This document shows, piece by piece, positions 1 through 14,399 of a DNA stretch of 64,000 nt; the first letter of the stretch is position 1; the number at the start of each line of letters is the position of its first letter. The stretch is taken from positions 1 through 64,000 of the forward strand of contig CAXKVV010000277.1 of NCBI GenBank assembly GCA_964058805.1, written 5' to 3'. The stretch comes from Schoenoplectus triqueter. Its lineage: Eukaryota; Streptophyta; Magnoliopsida; Poales; Cyperaceae. The position numbers were made by a program, and so were the translations under genes. Under the pieces are notes generated by a model. The model did no database searches. It was given only the letters and a program-made list of their open reading frames with translations, and was not told where the DNA came from.

Positions 1-3000
1 AAACTAGTTATTTAAGATTTTCAACATTTTTGGCTCATAACTGCTCATAATTTCATAATAATTAATATTATTACTCCTAATTATGCCTATTAAAAGATTA
101 TCCAATTAACGCATCAATATTAATATTCCACGGCATTAATTTTGCATAAAAAAAATGAGTACCGTGCATTAAAAACAGATCTTTAAACAAGTTGTTCGAG
201 TTTTTTTAAAACTTTTGGCCGCATAACTGCATTAAATCATAAAAATTAATATAATTACTCCTGATTAGTCCTATTATAAAATTGTCCATTTAAAACTTCG
301 ATATGAACATTCAATGGTGCTAACTTTGTACAAAACATAAGTAAGATGCATTAGAAACTGCTGTTTGAACAGATTGTTTGAGTTTTTCGACATTTTGTCC
401 TCATAACTGTACATAATTTCATGAAAATTAATATAAGAACTCCTAATTATGTCTATTAAAGGATTATCCAATTACCACTTCGATATGAACATGCTACGAT
501 ACTAATTTTGCACAAAACATAAGTAGGATCCATTAAAATAGCCGTTTAAGCTAGTTGTTCGAGTTTTTCAAAATATTTGGCCGCATAATTACAAATAACT
601 TCTTAGAAATTAAAATAATTACTCCTAAATATGCCTATTATAAGATTTTCTGATTAAAATTTCGATATAAATATTCTACGACACTAATTTTGGACAAAAC
701 ATAAGTAGGATTCAATAAAAACCGCTCTTTAACACAAGTTGTTTGAGTTTTTCAAAAAAAAAAATGGACACAATCTTACAAATTGAAATAATTACTCCTA
801 AATATGCTTATTATAAGATTTTCTGATTAAAACTTCTATATAAATATTTTACGACACTAATTTTGGACAAAACATAAGTAGGATGCAATAAAAACAGCTG
901 TTTAAACAAGTCGTTTGAGTTTTTCAAAAATTATGGCCGCATAACTACATATAATTTCGTACAAATTAATATAATCACTCCTAATTATGCTTATTATAAG
1001 GCTGTCCAACTGAAACTTCGATATGATTATGCTACGACACTAATTTTGCATAAAACATAAGTAAGACGCGTTAGAAACTGCTATTTAAACAAATTGTTGG
1101 CCTCATAATTATACATAATTTCTTGAAAATTAATATAATTACTCCTAATTATGTCTATTATAAGATTATCCAATTACCACTACGATATGAACATTCTACG
1201 ATGCTAATTTTGCACAAAACATTTGTAGGATTCATTAAAAATAACTGTTTAAACTAGTTGTTTGAGTTTTATCAATAATTTTGGCCGCGTAATTATAAAT
1301 AAGTTCTTAAAAATTAAAATAATCACTCCTAAATATGTCTATTATAAGATTTTCTTATTAAAACTACTCGATATGATTATTCTACGATACTATTTTTGTA
1401 CAAATCATAAGTAGGATTCAATAAAAAAAATAGGTCTTTAAACAAGTTTTTTGAGTTTATCATACGCATAACTATACATAATATCTTACAAATTAAAATA
1501 ATTACTCCTAAATGAGCCTATTATAAGATTTTCGGATTAAAACTTCTATATGAATATTCTACGACTCTAATTCTGCACAAAACATAAGTAGGATGCATTA
1601 GAAATAGTTATTTAAACAAGTCGTTTGAGTTTTTCCAAAAATTTGGCCGCATAACTACATACAATTCCGTACAAATTAATATAATTACTCCTAATTACGC
1701 CTATTATAAGGACTGTCCAACAGAAACTTCGATATGAATATTCTACGACACTAATTTTGCACAAAACATAAGTAAGATACATTAGAAACTGCTATTTAAA
1801 CAAAATATTTGAATATTTTGACAATTTTGGCCTCACAACTGTACATAATTTCATGAAAATTAATATAATTATTTATAATTATGTCTATTATAAGATTATC
1901 CAATTAACACTATGATATGAAACATTCTACGATACTAATTTTGCATAAAAGATAAGTGGGATGCATTAAAAATAACTGTTTAAACGAGTTGTTTGAAATT
2001 TTCAAAATCTTTGGCCGCGTAACTACACGTAATTTCTTACAAAACATTAATATAATTACTCCTAAATACGCCTATTATAGGATTGTCTAATTAGAACTCC
2101 GATATGAATATTCTTCGACACTAATTTTGCACAAAACATAAGTAACATGCTTTAAAAATAACCGTTTAAAACATGTAGTTTGAGTTTTCTCAAACATTTT
2201 GGCCGCATATCTTCTCCTAATTATACCTATTATACGATTGTCCAATTAACACTTTTATATGAATATCCTACAACACTAATTTTTCAAAAATATAAGTAAG
2301 ACACATTAGAAATTACAGTTTGAACTAGTTGTTTAAGATTTCCTACATTTTTAGCCTCATAACTGCATATAATTTCGTGAAAATATAAGTAATTACTCCG
2401 AATTGTGCCTGTTAAAAGATTATCCAATTAACACTTCGATATGAACATTCTACGACATTAATTTTGCACAAATTTTAAGTAAGATGCGTTAAAAACAGCT
2501 GTTTAAACTAGTTGTTTGAGTTTTTCAAATTTTTTGGCCGCACGAGTACATATAATTTCTTAAAATTTATATAATTGCTGCAAATTATGCCTATTATAAC
2601 ATTGTTCAATTCACACTTCGATATAAATATTCTACCACACTAATTTTGCACAAAACATATTTAAGATGCATTAGAAACTGCTATTTAAAAAAGTTGTTTG
2701 TGTTTTTCAATATTCATGGCCACATAACTACACATAATTTCGTGAAAATTTACATAATTACCCCAATTTATGTCTCATACAAAATTATCTAATTATCACT
2801 TCGAAATGAACATTCTACGACACTAATTTTGCACAAAACATAAGAAGGATGCCTCAAAAACGGCTGTTTAAACTAGTTGTTTGAGTTTTTCAAAACTTTT
2901 GGCCTAATAACTACACATAATTCTTGCAAATTAATATAATTACTCCTAAATATGTCTATTACAAGATTGTCCAGTTAAAATATGGAAATGAATACTCTAC

Positions 3001-3602
3001 GACACTATTTTTGCACTAAACACAAGTATAATGCATTATAAACAGCCGTTTAAATGAGTTGTTTGAGCTTTTCAAAATTTTTGGCTGCATAACTCTACAC
3101 ATAATGCTTGAAAATTAATATAATTACTCCCAAACATGTCTATTACAAGATTTTCCAATTAAAACTTCGATATGAATATTCCACGGCACTAATTTTGCAC
3201 AAAACACAAGTAAGATGCTTTGAAAATAGCTGTTTGAACAAGTTGTTCGAGTTTTTCAAAAAAATTGGCCGCATAACTACACATTGTTTCTTGCAAATTA
3301 ATATAATTTCTCCTAAATACGCCTATTATAAGATTATCCAATTAAAACTTCAATATGAATATTCTACGACACTAATTTTGCACAAAACATAAGTATTATG
3401 CTTTAAAAACAGCTGTGTTAAAAAAGTTGTTTGAGTTATCCAAAAAAATTGTCGGCATAACTACACATAATTTCGTGAAAATTAATTTAATTACTTCTAA
3501 TTATATCTATTATAAGATTGTACGATGAACACTCTGTTATGAATATCTAACGACACTATTTTTTTATAAAACATAAGTAAGATATATTAGAAACTGTTGT
3601 TT
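1..3602. repeat. HOR copy 1 (leftmost visible, 3,602 bp)
   Basis: The first visible unit is three bases longer than the others. It differs by small indels: an extra A near 146, one T fewer near 236, one T fewer near 394, two extra bases near 1370, one extra A near 1920 and one near 2167. Its substitution pattern otherwise matches copies 2-4. Monomers 7 (about 1095) and 13 (about 2181) are short because internal segments are missing. These short monomers act as fixed phase marks in every copy. Confidence 0.9.
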
Positions 3603-6600
3603 AAACTAGTTATTTAAGATTTTCAACATTTTTGGCTCATAACTGCTCATAATTTCATAATAATTAATATTATTACTCCTAATTATGCCTATTAAAAGAT
3701 TATCCAATTAACGCATCAATATTAATATTCCACGGCATTAATTTTGCATAAAAAAATGAGTACCGTGCATTAAAAACAGATCTTTAAACAAGTTGTTCGA
3801 GTTTTTTTAAAACTTTTGGCCGCATAACTGCATTAAATTCATAAAAATTAATATAATTACTCCTGATTAGTCCTATTATAAAATTGTCCATTTAAAACTT
3901 CGATATGAACATTCAATGGTGCTAACTTTGTACAAAACATAAGTAAGATGCATTAGAAACTGCTGTTTGAACAGATTGTTTGAGTTTTTCGACATTTTTG
4001 TCCTCATAACTGTACATAATTTCATGAAAATTAATATAAGAACTCCTAATTATGTCTATTAAAGGATTATCCAATTACCACTTCGATATGAACATGCTAC
4101 GATACTAATTTTGCACAAAACATAAGTAGGATCCATTAAAATAGCCGTTTAAGCTAGTTGTTCGAGTTTTTCAAAATATTTGGCCGCATAATTACAAATA
4201 ACTTCTTAGAAATTAAAATAATTACTCCTAAATATGCCTATTATAAGATTTTCTGATTAAAATTTCGATATAAATATTCTACGACACTAATTTTGGACAA
4301 AACATAAGTAGGATTCAATAAAAACCGCTCTTTAACACAAGTTGTTTGAGTTTTTCAAAAAAAAAAATGGACACAATCTTACAAATTGAAATAATTACTC
4401 CTAAATATGCTTATTATAAGATTTTCTGATTAAAACTTCTATATAAATATTTTACGACACTAATTTTGGACAAAACATAAGTAGGATGCAATAAAAACAG
4501 CTGTTTAAACAAGTCGTTTGAGTTTTTCAAAAATTATGGCCGCATAACTACATATAATTTCGTACAAATTAATATAATCACTCCTAATTATGCTTATTAT
4601 AAGGCTGTCCAACTGAAACTTCGATATGATTATGCTACGACACTAATTTTGCATAAAACATAAGTAAGACGCGTTAGAAACTGCTATTTAAACAAATTGT
4701 TGGCCTCATAATTATACATAATTTCTTGAAAATTAATATAATTACTCCTAATTATGTCTATTATAAGATTATCCAATTACCACTACGATATGAACATTCT
4801 ACGATGCTAATTTTGCACAAAACATTTGTAGGATTCATTAAAAATAACTGTTTAAACTAGTTGTTTGAGTTTTATCAATAATTTTGGCCGCGTAATTATA
4901 AATAAGTTCTTAAAAATTAAAATAATCACTCCTAAATATGTCTATTATAAGATTTTCTTATTAAAACTTCGATATGATTATTCTACGATACTATTTTTGT
5001 ACAAATCATAAGTAGGATTCAATAAAAAAAATAGGTCTTTAAACAAGTTTTTTGAGTTTATCATACGCATAACTATACATAATATCTTACAAATTAAAAT
5101 AATTACTCCTAAATGAGCCTATTATAAGATTTTCGGATTAAAACTTCTATATGAATATTCTACGACTCTAATTCTGCACAAAACATAAGTAGGATGCATT
5201 AGAAATAGTTATTTAAACAAGTCGTTTGAGTTTTTCCAAAAATTTGGCCGCATAACTACATACAATTCCGTACAAATTAATATAATTACTCCTAATTACG
5301 CCTATTATAAGGACTGTCCAACAGAAACTTCGATATGAATATTCTACGACACTAATTTTGCACAAAACATAAGTAAGATACATTAGAAACTGCTATTTAA
5401 ACAAAATATTTGAATATTTTGACAATTTTGGCCTCACAACTGTACATAATTTCATGAAAATTAATATAATTATTTATAATTATGTCTATTATAAGATTAT
5501 CCAATTAACACTATGATATGAACATTCTACGATACTAATTTTGCATAAAAGATAAGTGGGATGCATTAAAAATAACTGTTTAAACGAGTTGTTTGAAATT
5601 TTCAAAATCTTTGGCCGCGTAACTACACGTAATTTCTTACAAAACATTAATATAATTACTCCTAAATACGCCTATTATAGGATTGTCTAATTAGAACTCC
5701 GATATGAATATTCTTCGACACTAATTTTGCACAAAACATAAGTAACATGCTTTAAAAATAACCGTTTAAACATGTAGTTTGAGTTTTCTCAAACATTTTG
5801 GCCGCATATCTTCTCCTAATTATACCTATTATACGATTGTCCAATTAACACTTTTATATGAATATCCTACAACACTAATTTTTCAAAAATATAAGTAAGA
5901 CACATTAGAAATTACAGTTTGAACTAGTTGTTTAAGATTTCCTACATTTTTAGCCTCATAACTGCATATAATTTCGTGAAAATATAAGTAATTACTCCGA
6001 ATTGTGCCTGTTAAAAGATTATCCAATTAACACTTCGATATGAACATTCTACGACATTAATTTTGCACAAATTTTAAGTAAGATGCGTTAAAAACAGCTG
6101 TTTAAACTAGTTGTTTGAGTTTTTCAAATTTTTTGGCCGCACGAGTACATATAATTTCTTAAAATTTATATAATTGCTGCAAATTATGCCTATTATAACA
6201 TTGTTCAATTCACACTTCGATATAAATATTCTACCACACTAATTTTGCACAAAACATATTTAAGATGCATTAGAAACTGCTATTTAAAAAAGTTGTTTGT
6301 GTTTTTCAATATTCATGGCCACATAACTACACATAATTTCGTGAAAATTTACATAATTACCCCAATTTATGTCTCATACAAAATTATCTAATTATCACTT
6401 CGAAATGAACATTCTACGACACTAATTTTGCACAAAACATAAGAAGGATGCCTCAAAAACGGCTGTTTAAACTAGTTGTTTGAGTTTTTCAAAACTTTTG
6501 GCCTAATAACTACACATAATTCTTGCAAATTAATATAATTACTCCTAAATATGTCTATTACAAGATTGTCCAGTTAAAATATGGAAATGAATACTCTACG

Positions 6601-9600
6601 ACACTATTTTTGCACTAAACACAAGTATAATGCATTATAAACAGCCGTTTAAATGAGTTGTTTGAGCTTTTCAAAATTTTTGGCTGCATAACTCTACACA
6701 TAATGCTTGAAAATTAATATAATTACTCCCAAACATGTCTATTACAAGATTTTCCAATTAAAACTTCGATATGAATATTCCACGGCACTAATTTTGCACA
6801 AAACACAAGTAAGATGCTTTGAAAATAGCTGTTTGAACAAGTTGTTCGAGTTTTTCAAAAAAATTGGCCGCATAACTACACATTGTTTCTTGCAAATTAA
6901 TATAATTTCTCCTAAATACGCCTATTATAAGATTATCCAATTAAAACTTCAATATGAATATTCTACGACACTAATTTTGCACAAAACATAAGTATTATGC
7001 TTTAAAAACAGCTGTGTTAAAAAAGTTGTTTGAGTTATCCAAAAAAATTGTCGGCATAACTACACATAATTTCGTGAAAATTAATTTAATTACTTCTAAT
7101 TATATCTATTATAAGATTGTACGATGAACACTCTGTTATGAATATCTAACGACACTATTTTTTTATAAAACATAAGTAAGATATATTAGAAACTGTTGTT
7201 TAAACTAGTTATTTAAGATTTTCAACATTTTTGGCTCATAACTGCTCATAATTTCATAATAATTAATATTATTACTCCTAATTATGCCTATTAAAAGATT
7301 ATCCAATTAACGCATCAATATTAATATTCCACGGCATTAATTTTGCATAAAAAAATGAGTACCGTGCATTAAAAACAGATCTTTAAACAAGTTGTTCGAG
7401 TTTTTTTAAAACTTTTGGCCGCATAACTGCATTAAATTCATAAAAATTAATATAATTACTCCTGATTAGTCCTATTATAAAATTGTCCATTTAAAACTTC
7501 GATATGAACATTCAATGGTGCTAACTTTGTACAAAACATAAGTAAGATGCATTAGAAACTGCTGTTTGAACAGATTGTTTGAGTTTTTCGACATTTTTGT
7601 CCTCATAACTGTACATAATTTCATGAAAATTAATATAAGAACTCCTAATTATGTCTATTAAAGGATTATCCAATTACCACTTCGATATGAACATGCTACG
7701 ATACTAATTTTGCACAAAACATAAGTAGGATCCATTAAAATAGCCGTTTAAGCTAGTTGTTCGAGTTTTTCAAAATATTTGGCCGCATAATTACAAATAA
7801 CTTCTTAGAAATTAAAATAATTACTCCTAAATATGCCTATTATAAGATTTTCTGATTAAAATTTCGATATAAATATTCTACGACACTAATTTTGGACAAA
7901 ACATAAGTAGGATTCAATAAAAACCGCTCTTTAACACAAGTTGTTTGAGTTTTTCAAAAAAAAAAATGGACACAATCTTACAAATTGAAATAATTACTCC
8001 TAAATATGCTTATTATAAGATTTTCTGATTAAAACTTCTATATAAATATTTTACGACACTAATTTTGGACAAAACATAAGTAGGATGCAATAAAAACAGC
8101 TGTTTAAACAAGTCGTTTGAGTTTTTCAAAAATTATGGCCGCATAACTACATATAATTTCGTACAAATTAATATAATCACTCCTAATTATGCTTATTATA
8201 AGGCTGTCCAACTGAAACTTCGATATGATTATGCTACGACACTAATTTTGCATAAAACATAAGTAAGACGCGTTAGAAACTGCTATTTAAACAAATTGTT
8301 GGCCTCATAATTATACATAATTTCTTGAAAATTAATATAATTACTCCTAATTATGTCTATTATAAGATTATCCAATTACCACTACGATATGAACATTCTA
8401 CGATGCTAATTTTGCACAAAACATTTGTAGGATTCATTAAAAATAACTGTTTAAACTAGTTGTTTGAGTTTTATCAATAATTTTGGCCGCGTAATTATAA
8501 ATAAGTTCTTAAAAATTAAAATAATCACTCCTAAATATGTCTATTATAAGATTTTCTTATTAAAACTTCGATATGATTATTCTACGATACTATTTTTGTA
8601 CAAATCATAAGTAGGATTCAATAAAAAAAATAGGTCTTTAAACAAGTTTTTTGAGTTTATCATACGCATAACTATACATAATATCTTACAAATTAAAATA
8701 ATTACTCCTAAATGAGCCTATTATAAGATTTTCGGATTAAAACTTCTATATGAATATTCTACGACTCTAATTCTGCACAAAACATAAGTAGGATGCATTA
8801 GAAATAGTTATTTAAACAAGTCGTTTGAGTTTTTCCAAAAATTTGGCCGCATAACTACATACAATTCCGTACAAATTAATATAATTACTCCTAATTACGC
8901 CTATTATAAGGACTGTCCAACAGAAACTTCGATATGAATATTCTACGACACTAATTTTGCACAAAACATAAGTAAGATACATTAGAAACTGCTATTTAAA
9001 CAAAATATTTGAATATTTTGACAATTTTGGCCTCACAACTGTACATAATTTCATGAAAATTAATATAATTATTTATAATTATGTCTATTATAAGATTATC
9101 CAATTAACACTATGATATGAACATTCTACGATACTAATTTTGCATAAAAGATAAGTGGGATGCATTAAAAATAACTGTTTAAACGAGTTGTTTGAAATTT
9201 TCAAAATCTTTGGCCGCGTAACTACACGTAATTTCTTACAAAACATTAATATAATTACTCCTAAATACGCCTATTATAGGATTGTCTAATTAGAACTCCG
9301 ATATGAATATTCTTCGACACTAATTTTGCACAAAACATAAGTAACATGCTTTAAAAATAACCGTTTAAACATGTAGTTTGAGTTTTCTCAAACATTTTGG
9401 CCGCATATCTTCTCCTAATTATACCTATTATACGATTGTCCAATTAACACTTTTATATGAATATCCTACAACACTAATTTTTCAAAAATATAAGTAAGAC
9501 ACATTAGAAATTACAGTTTGAACTAGTTGTTTAAGATTTCCTACATTTTTAGCCTCATAACTGCATATAATTTCGTGAAAATATAAGTAATTACTCCGAA

Positions 9601-12600
9601 TTGTGCCTGTTAAAAGATTATCCAATTAACACTTCGATATGAACATTCTACGACATTAATTTTGCACAAATTTTAAGTAAGATGCGTTAAAAACAGCTGT
9701 TTAAACTAGTTGTTTGAGTTTTTCAAATTTTTTGGCCGCACGAGTACATATAATTTCTTAAAATTTATATAATTGCTGCAAATTATGCCTATTATAACAT
9801 TGTTCAATTCACACTTCGATATAAATATTCTACCACACTAATTTTGCACAAAACATATTTAAGATGCATTAGAAACTGCTATTTAAAAAAGTTGTTTGTG
9901 TTTTTCAATATTCATGGCCACATAACTACACATAATTTCGTGAAAATTTACATAATTACCCCAATTTATGTCTCATACAAAATTATCTAATTATCACTTC
10001 GAAATGAACATTCTACGACACTAATTTTGCACAAAACATAAGAAGGATGCCTCAAAAACGGCTGTTTAAACTAGTTGTTTGAGTTTTTCAAAACTTTTGG
10101 CCTAATAACTACACATAATTCTTGCAAATTAATATAATTACTCCTAAATATGTCTATTACAAGATTGTCCAGTTAAAATATGGAAATGAATACTCTACGA
10201 CACTATTTTTGCACTAAACACAAGTATAATGCATTATAAACAGCCGTTTAAATGAGTTGTTTGAGCTTTTCAAAATTTTTGGCTGCATAACTCTACACAT
10301 AATGCTTGAAAATTAATATAATTACTCCCAAACATGTCTATTACAAGATTTTCCAATTAAAACTTCGATATGAATATTCCACGGCACTAATTTTGCACAA
10401 AACACAAGTAAGATGCTTTGAAAATAGCTGTTTGAACAAGTTGTTCGAGTTTTTCAAAAAAATTGGCCGCATAACTACACATTGTTTCTTGCAAATTAAT
10501 ATAATTTCTCCTAAATACGCCTATTATAAGATTATCCAATTAAAACTTCAATATGAATATTCTACGACACTAATTTTGCACAAAACATAAGTATTATGCT
10601 TTAAAAACAGCTGTGTTAAAAAAGTTGTTTGAGTTATCCAAAAAAATTGTCGGCATAACTACACATAATTTCGTGAAAATTAATTTAATTACTTCTAATT
10701 ATATCTATTATAAGATTGTACGATGAACACTCTGTTATGAATATCTAACGACACTATTTTTTTATAAAACATAAGTAAGATATATTAGAAACTGTTGTTT
10801 AAACTAGTTATTTAAGATTTTCAACATTTTTGGCTCATAACTGCTCATAATTTCATAATAATTAATATTATTACTCCTAATTATGCCTATTAAAAGATTA
10901 TCCAATTAACGCATCAATATTAATATTCCACGGCATTAATTTTGCATAAAAAAATGAGTACCGTGCATTAAAAACAGATCTTTAAACAAGTTGTTCGAGT
11001 TTTTTTAAAACTTTTGGCCGCATAACTGCATTAAATTCATAAAAATTAATATAATTACTCCTGATTAGTCCTATTATAAAATTGTCCATTTAAAACTTCG
11101 ATATGAACATTCAATGGTGCTAACTTTGTACAAAACATAAGTAAGATGCATTAGAAACTGCTGTTTGAACAGATTGTTTGAGTTTTTCGACATTTTTGTC
11201 CTCATAACTGTACATAATTTCATGAAAATTAATATAAGAACTCCTAATTATGTCTATTAAAGGATTATCCAATTACCACTTCGATATGAACATGCTACGA
11301 TACTAATTTTGCACAAAACATAAGTAGGATCCATTAAAATAGCCGTTTAAGCTAGTTGTTCGAGTTTTTCAAAATATTTGGCCGCATAATTACAAATAAC
11401 TTCTTAGAAATTAAAATAATTACTCCTAAATATGCCTATTATAAGATTTTCTGATTAAAATTTCGATATAAATATTCTACGACACTAATTTTGGACAAAA
11501 CATAAGTAGGATTCAATAAAAACCGCTCTTTAACACAAGTTGTTTGAGTTTTTCAAAAAAAAAAATGGACACAATCTTACAAATTGAAATAATTACTCCT
11601 AAATATGCTTATTATAAGATTTTCTGATTAAAACTTCTATATAAATATTTTACGACACTAATTTTGGACAAAACATAAGTAGGATGCAATAAAAACAGCT
11701 GTTTAAACAAGTCGTTTGAGTTTTTCAAAAATTATGGCCGCATAACTACATATAATTTCGTACAAATTAATATAATCACTCCTAATTATGCTTATTATAA
11801 GGCTGTCCAACTGAAACTTCGATATGATTATGCTACGACACTAATTTTGCATAAAACATAAGTAAGACGCGTTAGAAACTGCTATTTAAACAAATTGTTG
11901 GCCTCATAATTATACATAATTTCTTGAAAATTAATATAATTACTCCTAATTATGTCTATTATAAGATTATCCAATTACCACTACGATATGAACATTCTAC
12001 GATGCTAATTTTGCACAAAACATTTGTAGGATTCATTAAAAATAACTGTTTAAACTAGTTGTTTGAGTTTTATCAATAATTTTGGCCGCGTAATTATAAA
12101 TAAGTTCTTAAAAATTAAAATAATCACTCCTAAATATGTCTATTATAAGATTTTCTTATTAAAACTTCGATATGATTATTCTACGATACTATTTTTGTAC
12201 AAATCATAAGTAGGATTCAATAAAAAAAATAGGTCTTTAAACAAGTTTTTTGAGTTTATCATACGCATAACTATACATAATATCTTACAAATTAAAATAA
12301 TTACTCCTAAATGAGCCTATTATAAGATTTTCGGATTAAAACTTCTATATGAATATTCTACGACTCTAATTCTGCACAAAACATAAGTAGGATGCATTAG
12401 AAATAGTTATTTAAACAAGTCGTTTGAGTTTTTCCAAAAATTTGGCCGCATAACTACATACAATTCCGTACAAATTAATATAATTACTCCTAATTACGCC
12501 TATTATAAGGACTGTCCAACAGAAACTTCGATATGAATATTCTACGACACTAATTTTGCACAAAACATAAGTAAGATACATTAGAAACTGCTATTTAAAC

Positions 12601-14399
12601 AAAATATTTGAATATTTTGACAATTTTGGCCTCACAACTGTACATAATTTCATGAAAATTAATATAATTATTTATAATTATGTCTATTATAAGATTATCC
12701 AATTAACACTATGATATGAACATTCTACGATACTAATTTTGCATAAAAGATAAGTGGGATGCATTAAAAATAACTGTTTAAACGAGTTGTTTGAAATTTT
12801 CAAAATCTTTGGCCGCGTAACTACACGTAATTTCTTACAAAACATTAATATAATTACTCCTAAATACGCCTATTATAGGATTGTCTAATTAGAACTCCGA
12901 TATGAATATTCTTCGACACTAATTTTGCACAAAACATAAGTAACATGCTTTAAAAATAACCGTTTAAACATGTAGTTTGAGTTTTCTCAAACATTTTGGC
13001 CGCATATCTTCTCCTAATTATACCTATTATACGATTGTCCAATTAACACTTTTATATGAATATCCTACAACACTAATTTTTCAAAAATATAAGTAAGACA
13101 CATTAGAAATTACAGTTTGAACTAGTTGTTTAAGATTTCCTACATTTTTAGCCTCATAACTGCATATAATTTCGTGAAAATATAAGTAATTACTCCGAAT
13201 TGTGCCTGTTAAAAGATTATCCAATTAACACTTCGATATGAACATTCTACGACATTAATTTTGCACAAATTTTAAGTAAGATGCGTTAAAAACAGCTGTT
13301 TAAACTAGTTGTTTGAGTTTTTCAAATTTTTTGGCCGCACGAGTACATATAATTTCTTAAAATTTATATAATTGCTGCAAATTATGCCTATTATAACATT
13401 GTTCAATTCACACTTCGATATAAATATTCTACCACACTAATTTTGCACAAAACATATTTAAGATGCATTAGAAACTGCTATTTAAAAAAGTTGTTTGTGT
13501 TTTTCAATATTCATGGCCACATAACTACACATAATTTCGTGAAAATTTACATAATTACCCCAATTTATGTCTCATACAAAATTATCTAATTATCACTTCG
13601 AAATGAACATTCTACGACACTAATTTTGCACAAAACATAAGAAGGATGCCTCAAAAACGGCTGTTTAAACTAGTTGTTTGAGTTTTTCAAAACTTTTGGC
13701 CTAATAACTACACATAATTCTTGCAAATTAATATAATTACTCCTAAATATGTCTATTACAAGATTGTCCAGTTAAAATATGGAAATGAATACTCTACGAC
13801 ACTATTTTTGCACTAAACACAAGTATAATGCATTATAAACAGCCGTTTAAATGAGTTGTTTGAGCTTTTCAAAATTTTTGGCTGCATAACTCTACACATA
13901 ATGCTTGAAAATTAATATAATTACTCCCAAACATGTCTATTACAAGATTTTCCAATTAAAACTTCGATATGAATATTCCACGGCACTAATTTTGCACAAA
14001 ACACAAGTAAGATGCTTTGAAAATAGCTGTTTGAACAAGTTGTTCGAGTTTTTCAAAAAAATTGGCCGCATAACTACACATTGTTTCTTGCAAATTAATA
14101 TAATTTCTCCTAAATACGCCTATTATAAGATTATCCAATTAAAACTTCAATATGAATATTCTACGACACTAATTTTGCACAAAACATAAGTATTATGCTT
14201 TAAAAACAGCTGTGTTAAAAAAGTTGTTTGAGTTATCCAAAAAAATTGTCGGCATAACTACACATAATTTCGTGAAAATTAATTTAATTACTTCTAATTA
14301 TATCTATTATAAGATTGTACGATGAACACTCTGTTATGAATATCTAACGACACTATTTTTTTATAAAACATAAGTAAGATATATTAGAAACTGTTGTTT
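3603..14399. repeat. HOR copies 2-4 (3603, 7202, 10801)
   Basis: Three consecutive 3,599-bp units appear identical wherever compared by eye, including homopolymer lengths. This is the most homogenised part of the visible array and points to very recent amplification or conversion of whole 20-monomer blocks. Confidence 0.9.
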
